Below are positions 9,421 to 17,950 of a stretch of DNA of 64,000 nucleotides, in pieces; the stretch's first letter is position 1, and every line of letters begins with the position of its first letter. Under the pieces are notes generated by a model. It was not told the DNA's origin. It was given only the letters and a program-made list of their open reading frames with translations, and did not search any database. A program made the position numbers and the translations under genes. This stretch comes from Alkalicoccobacillus plakortidis (lineage in GTDB: Bacteria; Bacillota; Bacilli; Bacillales; Bacillaceae_D), in NCBI RefSeq assembly GCF_023703085.1, contig NZ_JAMQJY010000003.1:62001-126000 (forward strand), given 5' to 3'.

Positions 9421-9704
9421 TTTCCTGCTCTCTTTACTGATATGGAGGGCTCTTTATCGATTTATTGCTCTCATCCTCGATTCCATCCTCTCATCCTTGA
9501 TTCCGCTCCCTCATCCTTGATTCCATCCTCTCATCCTCGATTCCGTCCTCTCATCCTCGATTCCGCTCTCTCATCCTCGATTCCGCTCTCTCATCCTTGA
9601 TTCCGTCCTCTCAACCTTGATTCCATCCTCTCATCCTTGATTCCATCCTCTCATCCTTGATTCCATCCTCTCATCCTTGATTCCGTCTCCTCATACTTGA
9701 TTCC
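9421..9704. repeat. Tandem array of a 20-bp unit, about 14 copies
   Basis: Exact 20-nt periodicity with consensus TTCCATCCTCTCATCCTTGA. The twelve copies from 9461 to 9700 are well conserved; the two before 9461 are degenerate. Variation concentrates at positions 5-8 and at the CTCGA/CTTGA end. There is no spacer sequence, so it is not CRISPR, and no credible reading frame or ribosome site. It lies between the USP terminator and the nitroreductase terminator, in an otherwise non-coding 500-bp stretch. It resembles the intergenic minisatellite-like arrays near 28.5 and 62.1 kb in unit length. Confidence 0.9.
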
Positions 9705-9782
9705 CGCCCCCGCGCTCCTATATTTGCATGATTAATCAAACTCATCATCGTATCTAATTTATTTACGATAGATATAAACACA

Positions 9783-9816
9783 ACAAAAATCCCACAGAAA
9801 TACTCCTGCGGGATCT
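9783..9816 (-). terminator. Intrinsic terminator of the nitroreductase gene
   Basis: On the minus strand ATCCCGCAG pairs with CTGTGGGAT across an 8-nt loop and is followed by TTTTGTTG. Confidence 0.8.
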
Positions 9817-9860
9817 CGCTATTGTTGCACACTCACTTTTGCCTCGGTTCTTCCAACTTC

Positions 9861-10460
9861 TTACTTATATACTTTCACACGCTCTTTTAGTGAACTAAAT
9901 TCTTTTTCTCCAACTGGTGCAGCAGGTTTACCAAATGGCATCTGTGCTCTTAGCTTCCATGTAGATGGTACATTCCACTCTTTTTTCACTTCATCATCAA
10001 CTAGTGGATTGTAATGCTGTAGAGTTGCGCCAAATCCTTCAATCTCAAGACCAGTCCATACCGCAAACTGGTGCATACCTGACGTTTGCTCTGACCAAAC
10101 AGGGAAATTATCTGCATAAAGTGCAAATTGTTCTTGAAGTCCTTTTACTACTTCTTCGTCTTCAAAAAACAGTACTGTACCATATGCATTTCCAAATAAG
10201 TCCATTTTCTCTTGGGTAGCTGCAAAATTTTCTTCTGGAACAACTTTACGAAGTGTTTCTGTTGTTAGGTTCCAAAATTTATCGTGCTGTGCTCCCAAAA
10301 GAACAATGACACGAGTTGATTGAGAATTAAATGCAGAAGGAACGTGCTTTACTGCATGTTCAACAACCTCAACAATTCGCTCATCTGAAACAACTTGTTC
10401 TTTACTTACAGCGTAATACGAACGACGATCTTCAATTGCTTGATAGAAATCTTTACTCAT
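9861..10460 (-). CDS. Nitroreductase family protein (Frm2/HBN1-like subgroup)
   Basis: A 199-aa FMN-dependent nitroreductase-fold protein. The N-terminal IEDRRSYYAVSKE carries the RRS phosphate-binding motif of the family. HVPSAFNSQSTRVIVLLG is the FMN-contacting loop of this subgroup. NFPVWSEQTSGMHQFAVWT and GFGATLQHYNPL are further subgroup signatures, and the C-terminal LRAQMPFGKP is also typical. Such enzymes reduce nitroaromatics or quinones with NAD(P)H. An AAGTACGCACTT palindrome lies about 95 nt upstream, nearly identical to the one between catE and the HxlR gene. That suggests control by the same quinone- or catechol-sensing regulator. It has its own terminator. No physiological substrate can be read from the sequence. 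Confidence 0.88.
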   Translation of the reverse strand: MSKDFYQAIEDRRSYYAVSKEQVVSDERIVEVVEHAVKHVPSAFNSQSTRVIVLLGAQHDKFWNLTTETLRKVVPEENFAATQEKMDLFGNAYGTVLFFEDEEVVKGLQEQFALYADNFPVWSEQTSGMHQFAVWTGLEIEGFGATLQHYNPLVDDEVKKEWNVPSTWKLRAQMPFGKPAAPVGEKEFSSLKERVKVYK

Positions 10461-10553
10461 TTTCTATTCCTCCAGTTAATTAATCAATTGTCATCTATCC
10501 TAGTATAGACATTCCATACAAGAATTATTGTAACTCCATGTATCCCTTAAAAG

Positions 10554-10565
10554 AAGTACGCACTT
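10554..10565. promoter_or_regulatory. HxlR-type operator candidate upstream of the nitroreductase gene
   Basis: The palindrome AAGT-ACGC-ACTT, preceded by AG, differs by one base from the copy at 11514-11525 in the promoter region of the HxlR gene and catE. It lies in the 140-bp gap between the catE stop and the nitroreductase start. Confidence 0.5.
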
Positions 10566-10600
10566 CTAAGTGGTTTAGTTTCTTTTATGAAACCTTTGCT

Positions 10601-11449
10601 TTACACAAAACGGATCGTCATGCCTGCTGGATCTATGACCCAAAGAGTATTACCTTCTTGTCTGTAGTTATGGTTTGCTTGTTTTAGACGTTCTATTAAG
10701 TCATTTTGTTCCTGTTCATTCACAAGCTTAATCGTATAATAAGTCATTCCAACCGCAGTAGCTGGAGTTGGCGGAACATCCTTGCCAGCCCAAATGTTAA
10801 AGCCTAAATGGTGATGATAGCGCCCTGCTGCCATAAACTTCGCCTGCATAGCGCGATAATTTCCTACAGTTTCAAAGCCAATTACGTCTCTATAAAAGGC
10901 TTCCGTTTCCTCTAAGTCCGCTACGTGCATATGGACGTGCCCTATAATCGTTCCCTTAGGCAGACCAGACCAAGAATGCTCATCGGCCTCTGTAAGTAAG
11001 TTCTCAATATTAATTGGATCAGATGCCATAACATAATCACCACTCGAATCCACATTCCAATCAGATCGATCTCTATCTCGATAGATTTCAAGTCCATTTC
11101 CGTCAGGATCCGATAAATACAATGCCTCACTTACTAAATGGTCTGCTTGACCTATCCGCACTTGTTTATCTGCAAAGTGATAAAGAATACTAGCAAGAGA
11201 AGCTCGATCTGGAAGTAAGATCGCTACATGATACAGCCCTGCAGCCGATCGTTCTGGCAATCTTTTAGCATTTGGAATTTCTTCAAGAATGATAAGTGGC
11301 TCACCCTCCTCTACACTTAGATGTGCCTCGGACCCATGTTGTTGAACAACAGGAAAACCAATTATTTCTTTATAAAAGTGAATCGATTTCTCTAGGTTTG
11401 CTATTCTTAGCCTTACATGGCCTAGCTTTGTATCCGAATGAATCGTCAT
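10601..11449 (-). CDS. catE: Catechol-2,3-dioxygenase-like VOC protein
   Basis: A 282-aa protein with two VOC (glyoxalase/extradiol dioxygenase) modules, about residues 8-125 and 165-280, the size of B. subtilis CatE. The N-terminal module has the pattern GHVRLRI, YHVAIL and DPDGNGLEIYRD, that is His, His, Glu. The C-terminal module has GHVHMHVADLEE and HHHLGFNIW, but its last strand reads DPAGMTIRFV with no Glu, so which module holds the catalytic metal cannot be settled by eye. CatE opens the ring of catechol. Divergent transcription from an HxlR-family regulator, as for catDE with CatR and YodB in B. subtilis, supports the assignment. Confidence 0.85.
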   Translation of the reverse strand: MTIHSDTKLGHVRLRIANLEKSIHFYKEIIGFPVVQQHGSEAHLSVEEGEPLIILEEIPNAKRLPERSAAGLYHVAILLPDRASLASILYHFADKQVRIGQADHLVSEALYLSDPDGNGLEIYRDRDRSDWNVDSSGDYVMASDPINIENLLTEADEHSWSGLPKGTIIGHVHMHVADLEETEAFYRDVIGFETVGNYRAMQAKFMAAGRYHHHLGFNIWAGKDVPPTPATAVGMTYYTIKLVNEQEQNDLIERLKQANHNYRQEGNTLWVIDPAGMTIRFV

Positions 11450-11506
11450 GATATGCTCCCTTCTATTTCCTTTTTCCGATACGTTTAGTATGCTTCAAAA
11501 AACTTT

Positions 11507-11539
11507 ATTATAGAAGTAGGCACTTAAAAGTAGTATAGT
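11507..11539. promoter_or_regulatory. Divergent promoter with HxlR operator between catE and its regulator
   Basis: AAGTAGGCACTT at 11514-11525 is a 4-4-4 palindrome. A TATAAT-type -10 for catE (minus strand, 11507-11512) lies on its left and TATAGT (11534-11539) for the rightward regulator gene on its right. The palindrome therefore occupies the spacer region of both promoters and could repress both. The -35 boxes are weak. Confidence 0.6.
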
Positions 11540-11569
11540 GTCATTAAGGAAACTAAAGGAGGTTATGCA

Positions 11570-11920
11570 ATGGAAACGTGCAAAGTAGATACTGCACTTG
11601 AGATCTTAATGGGAAAATGGAAGCACAGAATTTTGTTTGAGCTAACCAATAATGAAGTGATGCGTTTTAATGAATTAAAACGTGCCATTCCTGGAATTAC
11701 TCAAAAAATGCTAACTGCTCAACTTCGTGAACTCGAACACCATGACATTGTTATCCGAAGAGTGTATGCTCAAATCCCTCCTAAGGTTGAGTATTCAATG
11801 ACTGAATATGGTAACAGTCTTCAGCCGCTTTTAGGCGCCATGCATGAGTGGGGTAGCAAGCACGCACAACACTTAAAAGAATTAGAAGCTGAGGAAGCGC
11901 TAAAACCAAATAATGCTTAA
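11570..11920 (+). CDS. HxlR-family transcriptional regulator (CatR/YodB-like)
   Basis: A 116-aa winged-helix protein after a good AAGGAGG site. HxlR signatures: ALEILMGKWKHRILFEL near the start, RFNELKRAIPGITQKMLTAQ as the recognition helix region, and PPKVEYSMTEYG in the wing. Cys4 (METCKVD) corresponds in place to the N-terminal redox-sensing cysteine of YodB and CatR, which respond to quinones and diamide; this equivalence is inferred. It is divergent from catE, with an operator-like palindrome between them, and a similar site precedes the nearby nitroreductase. Autoregulation plus control of catE and the nitroreductase is the simplest model. Confidence 0.88.
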   Translation: METCKVDTALEILMGKWKHRILFELTNNEVMRFNELKRAIPGITQKMLTAQLRELEHHDIVIRRVYAQIPPKVEYSMTEYGNSLQPLLGAMHEWGSKHAQHLKELEAEEALKPNNA

Positions 11921-11923
11921 CAG

Positions 11924-11970
11924 AAAAAAGACTGTCTTTTTGAAACTAACAAAAGAAGCAGTCTTTTTTT
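11924..11970 (+). terminator. Intrinsic terminator after the HxlR gene
   Basis: AAAAAGACTG pairs with CAGTCTTTTTTT across a long loop that itself contains TTTT/AAAA pairing. A T7 run ends it. Confidence 0.8.
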
Positions 11971-12081
11971 GTTGCGATTATATGTGTTAAAACTACCTAT
12001 AGTAAGAGAAGATCTGATAAACTAAAAAGGAATGAAGCGTTTACAATAAACTTATATGGACAACTTAAGGAGGCGTATGAA

Positions 12082-13087
12082 TTGGCAAAGACACCAACAG
12101 GAAAAATCAAGTGGGGAATACTTGGAACCGGTGGAATCGCTGAGAAATTTGCAGCTGATTTAACTCATGCAGAGAATGGTGAACTATATGCAGCTGGCTC
12201 GCGTACGATCGAGAATGCAACCAAGTTTGCGGACAAGTACTCTATTCCACACGCGTACGGAAGCTACGATGAATTAGTAGGAGACCCTGAGGTCGATGCG
12301 ATCTATGTCGCAACACCTCATCCATTTCATAAGGAAAATGTACTGACAGCTCTTCATGCTGGTAAGGCTGTTTTATGTGAGAAGCCAATGACTGTTAATG
12401 CAGGAGAACTTGAAGAGTTAGTGGCTACTGCTCGTGATAAGAATCTATTTTTAATGGAAGCTATGTGGTCCCGCTTTTTACCGGCACTCGTTAAGGTACG
12501 TGAGTGGCTAGATGAAGGAAAAATTGGAGAGGTTAAGGTCGTCAAAGCAGAATTCGGTTTCCATATTGGCTTGGGATCCAGAAGGACGTCTCCTAAATCC
12601 TGCTCTTGGAGGAGGAGCTTTACTTGACGCAGGTATCTACCCTGTCTCCTTTGCTTCCATGGTATTTGGTCCTAAACCAGAACGCGTTTGGACAACTGCT
12701 CATATTGGTGAAACAGGTGTGGATGAACATTTCTCCATCCTACTTGATTACGGTCAAGGAAAAACGGCTTCCCTTCATGGTGGAGTAAGACTACACCTAC
12801 CTAATGATGCCTATATTCATGGAACAAAGGGATACATTCATATCCCTCAATTCCTCTTTGCTGATCAAGCAACCCTTCATATTAATGGAGAAGAGCCAGT
12901 CACTTTTAAGGATTCTCGTGGCGATCATGGGATCTCCGGATATAAATTTGAAGCGGAAGAAGTCGGCCGGGCATTGCTTGAAGGCAAAAAAGAAAGCTCC
13001 GTCATCACACTTGAGGAGTCTTTAGATATTATTCGTTTGCTAGACAAAGTACGAGACGAGTGGGGCTTAAAATATCCATTTGAATAA
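12082..13087 (+). CDS. Gfo/Idh/MocA family oxidoreductase (one-base frameshift)
   Basis: NAD(P)-dependent sugar-type dehydrogenase. I chose TTG 12082, eight bases after AAGGAGG. The N-terminal Rossmann fold reads WGILGTGGIAEKFAADL, followed by VDAIYVATPHPFH and the family motif LCEKPM. The frame breaks at GCTTGG (12569-12574). Removing one base joins FGFHIG to WDPEGRLLNPALGGGALLDA, giving a 334-aa protein with the expected GGGALLDAGIYP motif of the C-terminal domain. Substrate is unknown; the closest general group is the trans-1,2-dihydrobenzene-1,2-diol or glucose-fructose oxidoreductase type. It stands alone between terminators. Confidence 0.88.
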
Positions 13088-13093
13088 TAACAA

Positions 13094-13133
13094 TAAAAAG
13101 ACGGAATGGACTGAGTCTCCATCCCGTCTTTTT
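13094..13133. terminator. Bidirectional terminator
   Basis: AAAAAGACGG/CCGTCTTTTT with an inner ATGGA/TCCAT stem. T runs on both strands allow use by the rightward oxidoreductase gene and the leftward lipoprotein gene. Confidence 0.85.
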
Positions 13134-13148
13134 CACTTCTGAAACAAG

Positions 13149-14486
13149 TTATTCAGGTGCAGGAACATCAAAAACGGCTTGATGACCCTTAAATAAATCT
13201 TTACCATCCTCACCACGAAACGGTCCGTACTCTAAGCTAAATGTTTCGTAAAGGCCAAACTCATCTTTTCGAAATAAAAAGACATGATAAACCTCGTCTG
13301 TCTCTCCTGCTGAAATGTCTTTTGGGTGATCAGGTGATAGCATTCCTTGATCCATGTATCTGCTTCTTCCATCATCCGTATCTAGAAAGATCCCCGTGCT
13401 TAATAAGGGGATATCTTCATCCGATTGATTGTCTATAGTCAGTTTAGCCGTTAAAGCAACAATACCTTTATCACCAAAATCATCGAACGATTGTTCATAA
13501 GACTCAGTCGGAGTAATTTCGGTATATTGAACACCTTCTAAAGTTACTGTCACATCATCTATTGTTTCTGATTGACCAATGCCTTCTTCTTCATAAATCA
13601 TTTCTTTGTCTGCCATATTATTTGTTACAAGCTTATCTTGATAAAAGGAAGAACTAGACTCACTTTGTTCACCCTGCTCATCACTAAGAATAAAGTCATA
13701 GGCAACTTCTTCACGGTAGCTATCTGAAAAGTCTTCGTTTGGACCAGCAGCCCCGCCGACTATTAACTTTGGATTAATGGAATCTAATTGTTCGTATTCA
13801 TCATCTGTTAATCTCAGGATTACAAATCCAGTTACACTCTCATCTGGCTCAAAATATAAAAAATTATCTGGATCTTTAGAATGCATCTTCTTATCATCTG
13901 CTATATAACTGCTGCTATCTGATGGCGCATAATCAAATTGGTCCTTCATTTGCAGATGAATAACACTGTTTGTAAAAACACCCTCATCTCGTTGGTTTTC
14001 GTATGTTGCATCGACAGTTATGATATACCCATCGGTCGAACCATCAAATGAGATCTCCTCTCTTTTATGCATATCCGTCACTCGTGTAATTTGATAACCA
14101 TCAACCTTAACATGATATCCATCCAAATCCGTTTCATAACCGAGATTTTCTGCTGTGTAAACGACCTCAACGTCTCCTTCAGTGTCTTCAGCAATTTGAG
14201 GATTCCATACATCATCACCAGACATTGATTCCGTTGACACATCAGAAGAATTTTCCTCTGTATCCTTATCTTGATCATCATCATTTTCTTCTTCTACTTC
14301 AACCTCAACCTCATCATCAATCTGTTCTTCTTCTTGTTGTTTTTCATCTTCGTTTGTTTCTTCTGCTACAGGTTGCTCTTCTTGCTCCTCCGGCTCATTA
14401 CCTGTTGCTTCTTCGTTACTTCCACAAGCTGTTAACACTAGAGCTGATACTGCCACAAGAGATGCCATAACCTTTACTTTTTTCAT
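13149..14486 (-). CDS. Secreted lipoprotein, DUF5068-like, with acidic linker
   Basis: A 445-aa lipoprotein. A type II signal peptide ends in the lipobox LTAC (Cys21). Residues about 23-90 form a low-complexity, strongly acidic Glu/Asp linker. Two related beta-rich domains follow, about residues 105-290 and 300-440; each contains a stretch of the type found in Ig-like DUF4352/DUF5068 proteins (TVDATYENQRDEGVF; VALTAKLTIDNQSDEDIPL). The acidic linker and acidic surface fit extracellular proteins of alkaliphiles. No enzymatic motif is visible. It is probably monocistronic. Confidence 0.75.
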   Translation of the reverse strand: MKKVKVMASLVAVSALVLTACGSNEEATGNEPEEQEEQPVAEETNEDEKQQEEEQIDDEVEVEVEEENDDDQDKDTEENSSDVSTESMSGDDVWNPQIAEDTEGDVEVVYTAENLGYETDLDGYHVKVDGYQITRVTDMHKREEISFDGSTDGYIITVDATYENQRDEGVFTNSVIHLQMKDQFDYAPSDSSSYIADDKKMHSKDPDNFLYFEPDESVTGFVILRLTDDEYEQLDSINPKLIVGGAAGPNEDFSDSYREEVAYDFILSDEQGEQSESSSSFYQDKLVTNNMADKEMIYEEEGIGQSETIDDVTVTLEGVQYTEITPTESYEQSFDDFGDKGIVALTAKLTIDNQSDEDIPLLSTGIFLDTDDGRSRYMDQGMLSPDHPKDISAGETDEVYHVFLFRKDEFGLYETFSLEYGPFRGEDGKDLFKGHQAVFDVPAPE

Positions 14487-14639
14487 TTTGTCACGATCCT
14501 TTTTGAATAGTAGTTTATGATACTAACGCGTATAACAGAAATAATGATGACAAGTCCTCTCTTTAATCTGACTTCTATGACAAACTTTGGATTCCAATAT
14601 GTCATTTCCCTTTTTCTTGATAATAAAACCAATAAAAAC

Positions 14640-14674
14640 AAAAAAAGAGCACAATATTGAATTGTACTCTTCCT
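14640..14674 (-). terminator. Terminator after the DoxX gene
   Basis: On the minus strand AGAGTACAAT pairs with ATTGTGCTCT, a G-U pair included, and is followed by T6. It ends the leader-rsgA-MFS-DoxX operon. Confidence 0.85.
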
Positions 14675-14677
14675 TGC

Positions 14678-15052
14678 TTATTTCTTATCTTTAGATATAG
14701 CTAATACCCACCAGATTAATAAAGGTTGGAACAATAATCGTACCCACAAAATAACCGGATCCGTCTGATCGTCCCATGGGGCTGGAATTTCTGCGATTGC
14801 CATGTAAATATTCGCAGGGAAGATGAGAACCAAATAGATCGCTGTCCATACTCCTGCCAAACGACGTGTTTTCTTAATGAGAAGTAAAATAGCCAGAATC
14901 CATTCAATTATCCCTGTAATATAGACGATTGGATATTTAAAAGGAACCCACTCAGGGAACATTTGTGCAAAACCATCAGCCATCGTAAAGTGGCCAATAC
15001 CCGCAATGATAAATAATAAAACAAACGCGTATCGTGCTATTTGTTTAAACAC
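14678..15052 (-). CDS. DoxX family membrane protein
   Basis: A 124-aa protein with four predicted helices. Family features are the N-terminal GIGHFTMADGFAQMFPEWVP and a later GIIEWILAILLLI segment. DoxX-like proteins of Bacillus (for example CatD, MhqP and YdfP relatives) often lie in quinone- or drug-responsive operons. Here the gene lies 25 nt downstream of an MFS efflux gene and is probably co-transcribed with it and the rsgA-like gene. Biochemical function is unknown. Confidence 0.82.
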   Translation of the reverse strand: MFKQIARYAFVLLFIIAGIGHFTMADGFAQMFPEWVPFKYPIVYITGIIEWILAILLLIKKTRRLAGVWTAIYLVLIFPANIYMAIAEIPAPWDDQTDPVILWVRLLFQPLLIWWVLAISKDKK

Positions 15053-15076
15053 TTTGTTACTCCTCTCAACTTGTAG

Positions 15077-16550
15077 TTATTGAAAGGATTCCTCTTTTTG
15101 ACCATGTTTCAAACTTGATTTGATAAATAAAGAGACAACTAGCACAATGCAAGCTAGGAAAAAACCAGTCGAAAAGCTTTGCTGAGCTCCAACTGCAAGG
15201 GCGTCTAACTCCTGAGCTGGTGTTGGATTTTGTATTCCTTCAAGTGCACGATGCTGTCCATTCTCCATAATGGAAATAAACAGTGCGGCTCCAATTGCTC
15301 CCGATACTTGCATCAGGGTATTTGCAATGGCGGCCCCATGTGGGTATAAAGGTGCCGGCAGTTGGTTTAAGCCATTGGTTTGCGACGGCATCATCACCAT
15401 CGCAACGGAAATCATCAAGACCGTATGCTGAATAATAACAAAAGTGATAGGTGTTCCAGCATCGATAAATCGATAGGAGAACACACTTCCCACCATTAGA
15501 ATTGCTCCTGGAATCAAGAGAGCTCGCGGACCATATTTATCGAAAAACTTACCCATAATAGGTGACATGGCTCCGTTTATAATTCCTCCAGGTAACATCA
15601 CTAAACCTGTGGTAACAGCGGTAAAGGCTAGAACCGATTGCATATAGATCGGTAGCACTAGCATCATTGCAAAGAGTGTCATCATGACTGTAATAATCAT
15701 GACGAGACCTAGAGTAAACATTGGATAACGGAACACACGAACATCAAGTTGCGGTGTTTCCATTTTTAATTGTCTCCATGCAAATAAAATCAATGAAACA
15801 AAACCAATGATAAGTGAACCCATGACTTCAATGTCCATCCACGTTGCTTCACCTTCACCTGCCATACTAAACCCAAGTACGATCCCACCAAAACCAAGTG
15901 TAGATAAAATAAATGATAAGATATCAAGCTTCGGTTTTGTGAGTTTGGTTACATTTTTAAGGAAATAAAGGCCACACACTAATGACAACGTCGAAATAGG
16001 GAACACAAGAAAGAACAACCATCTCCACGTTAAGTTTTGCACGATTAGACCAGATACAGTTGGACCGATAGCTTGGTGCAAACATAATCACCAAGCCAAT
16101 CATACCCATTGCTGCCCCTCTACGTTCAATTGGTATGATAACCAAAATCACGTTCATTAACAGAGGAATCATAATCGCTGTTCCAACTGCTTGAATCATT
16201 CGTCCAATAAGTAGAACAGAAAAAGTGGGACTAAAACCGGCTACAAGTGTTCCGAACGTAAATAGCCCCATTGCAGTGATAAACAGCTGCCTTGTTGAAA
16301 ATCGTTGAATAAAAAATGCAGATATAGGGATTAGCGTTCCTATAATAAGCATATAACCTGTTACAAGCCATTGGGCATGACTTGCTGCTACATTGAGGTC
16401 TGCCATAATAGCCTGCAAGGCTACGTTTAGAACCGTTTCATTTAAAATGGCCACAAATGCACCTGAAAGTAGAACGGCTATAAGTGGGATTACTTTCACG
16501 TTTGCTGCTTCTTTTGTTTTTTGTGTATCTGTATTTGATGTTACATCCAT
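15077..16550 (-). CDS. DHA2-family multidrug efflux MFS transporter (one-base frameshift)
   Basis: A 14-helix EmrB/QacA/LmrB-type drug:H+ antiporter, 490 aa after repair. The N-terminal part has FVAILNETVLNVALQAIMAD (the DHA2 helix-1 motif) and WLVTGYMLIIGTLIPISAF. The frame breaks at GCTTGG (16071-16076 on the plus strand). Deleting one base gives MFAPAIGPTVSGLI, the conserved motif C of helix 5. The C-terminal half continues to LPAPLYPHGAAIANTLMQVSG, typical of LmrB. It sits between the rsgA-like and DoxX genes in a leftward operon under a leader-peptide attenuator, which suggests antibiotic-responsive expression. The substrate is unknown. Confidence 0.9.
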
Positions 16551-16590
16551 CTCTTTCTCTCACTCCTATTTCTTAGTAACGAAAGGTGCT

Positions 16591-17644
16591 TCACCTTTTT
16601 CGACTGCTTTTCGTTACCTTCTTCCATCGTTTCTTTTCTTGTAACATCGCTCTTTTGTCTACTTGCCTTTGAGCAAAAGCCTGCTCCCGTAAAAGCTTTA
16701 GATAACCACGAAAGCGTGATTCACTTAATTCACCTGTCTCAATGGCTTCTTGAACACTGCACCCTGGCTCTTGTTTATGGGAACAATCATTAAACTTACA
16801 ATGTTCAGCTAGTTTGTAGATATCTTCATAGCTTTGTTCAATCCCATCGTCTGCTCCAAGCAACTGAATCTCACGCATTCCAGGTGTATCAATAATGGCT
16901 GCTCCATTGGGCATTAAAAAAAGTTCTCGATGTGTGGTTGTGTGCTTGCCACGATCATCTGTCGCTCTTGTTTCGTTTACCTTTTGCACTTGCTCGCTCA
17001 TTAATGCATTGGTTATGCCTGGATTTCCCTGCACCAGATGAACCTAATAGCGCAATCGTTTTTCCTTCAATTAAATAATCTGTTAGCTGTTCCATACCAT
17101 CCCCGGTAATAGAGCTTAATGCATGTATCGCGACCCCAGGACAAGCCGCAGCAACTTCCTGGATATAGGAATCAAGATCATGACATAGATCTTTTTTACT
17201 TAACAGTACAACTGGGCTTGCTCCACTCTCATAGGCTAATAACACATATCGTTCGATTCTTCGTGGGTTAAAGTCTTTAGTTAAGGCCGTAACAATCATA
17301 AGTGTATCTACATTTACAGCGACCAATTGCTCTTCGTAAGTTAAGCCTGCTGCCTTCCGACTAAACTGGCTCGTTCTACTAAGTACTTTATGAATAATGG
17401 CTTTCCCTTCATCGACTCTTGCTGATACGGCTACCCAATCGCCAACTGCAGGATAATCAGCCCGTTCTAACGCTTCAAACGCAAATTTCCCCGAGACCTC
17501 ACTGAGCAACTCACCGTCACTTGTCATGACTCGGTACATCCGTTTATGTTCTAGAACAACTCTTCCAGGTAAGCATTCTGATAGTTGAAGTTGATCCCAT
17601 TCCTGTTGTCTTTCGTTTGTCCAACCAAATTGATGAATATTCAG
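16591..17644 (-). CDS. rsgA: RsgA-like circularly permuted GTPase (one-base frameshift)
   Basis: A 350-aa ribosome-small-subunit GTPase of the longer RsgA/YjeQ paralogue type. Order of parts: OB-fold (KFAFEALERADYPAVGDWVAV), then permuted G motifs TKDFNPRRIERYV, LLSKKDLCHD (G4), GSSGAGKS (G1), a TTTHRELFL loop (G2/G3 area), IIDTPGMREIQL (G3), and a C-terminal zinc knuckle CKFNDCSHKQEPGCSV. The frame breaks at GCCTGG (17017-17022, plus strand) right after GAGKS; deleting one base gives GKSSITNALM. Homology runs upstream past the first ATG (NIHQFGWTNERQQEW), so translation probably starts at CTG 17644 after AAGGGGA, although a start by another codon is possible. As the first gene after an attenuator, it may be induced by translation inhibitors. 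Confidence 0.88.
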
Positions 17645-17673
17645 TTTAATCGTCCCCTTTTATTTTTGATTAA

Positions 17674-17704
17674 TCAAAAAAAGACCGCGGTTAACCGCAG
17701 TCTT
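17674..17704 (-). terminator. Attenuator terminator in the rsgA-operon leader
   Basis: On the minus strand AAGACTGCGG pairs with CCGCGGTCTT across UUAA, followed by T7. One pair is G-U only on the minus strand and would be a mismatch on the plus strand, so it acts leftward. It lies after the leader ORF and about 30 nt before the rsgA-like start. Confidence 0.88.
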
Positions 17705-17722
17705 CGTTTTACGTGTAGCTAC

Positions 17723-17803
17723 GGACAAGTTGCAGCCCATCGCATACATGAAAAATCATCTTTATAAAAAGGTCCGATTTGTCCTGAAGCTTACATGGGC
17801 TGC
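17723..17803 (-). promoter_or_regulatory. Mutually exclusive pairings in the rsgA leader (attenuation switch)
   Basis: Two helices cross each other. Helix A pairs 17732-17740 with 17795-17803 (9 bp, GCAGCCCAT/ATGGGCTGC). Helix B pairs 17723-17728 with 17779-17784 (GGACAA/TTGTCC). Helix A's 5' arm on the RNA is the last codons of the leader ORF, so a translating or stalled ribosome would decide which helix forms. Confidence 0.6.
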
Positions 17804-17841
17804 TTTATGAAGTTACCGTTAATTACCATTAAGTTTGTCAT
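17791..17841 (-). CDS. 16-aa leader peptide of the rsgA-MFS-DoxX operon
   Basis: Reads MTNLMVINGNFIKQPM and stops. It has an excellent ribosome site (GAGGAGGGG, 7 nt from ATG) although the peptide is tiny. It lies about 23 nt after a predicted transcription start and before a strong intrinsic terminator. Its last codons form one arm of a 9-bp helix. This arrangement is that of ribosome-mediated attenuators ahead of antibiotic-resistance genes. I do not recognise the peptide itself. Confidence 0.7.
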   Translation of the reverse strand: MTNLMVINGNFIKQPM

Positions 17842-17870
17842 AAAGCATCCCCTCCTCAGTTGTTTTTAAT

Positions 17871-17899
17871 ATCATACTGTATTTTTACGTACTCGACAA
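17871..17899 (-). promoter_or_regulatory. SigA-type promoter of the attenuated rsgA operon
   Basis: Minus strand: TTGTCG (-35, 17894-17899), a 17-nt spacer, TATGAT (-10, 17871-17876). Transcription would start near 17864, just ahead of the leader ribosome site. Confidence 0.75.
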
Positions 17900-17950
17900 G
17901 CAGAACAATTAAATTTATGCTAATTTAATAATGAAAGGAGGTCTCAGGGT

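Noticed and set aside
9421-9704. Possible CRISPR array
   Set aside because: Units abut directly with no spacers, the period is 20 bp, and no cas gene is present.
12082-13087. Reading the split genes as separate adjacent genes
   Set aside because: The two halves of each are one protein family in order, the second half lacks a ribosome site, and one base restores the join. The same holds for the other split loci.
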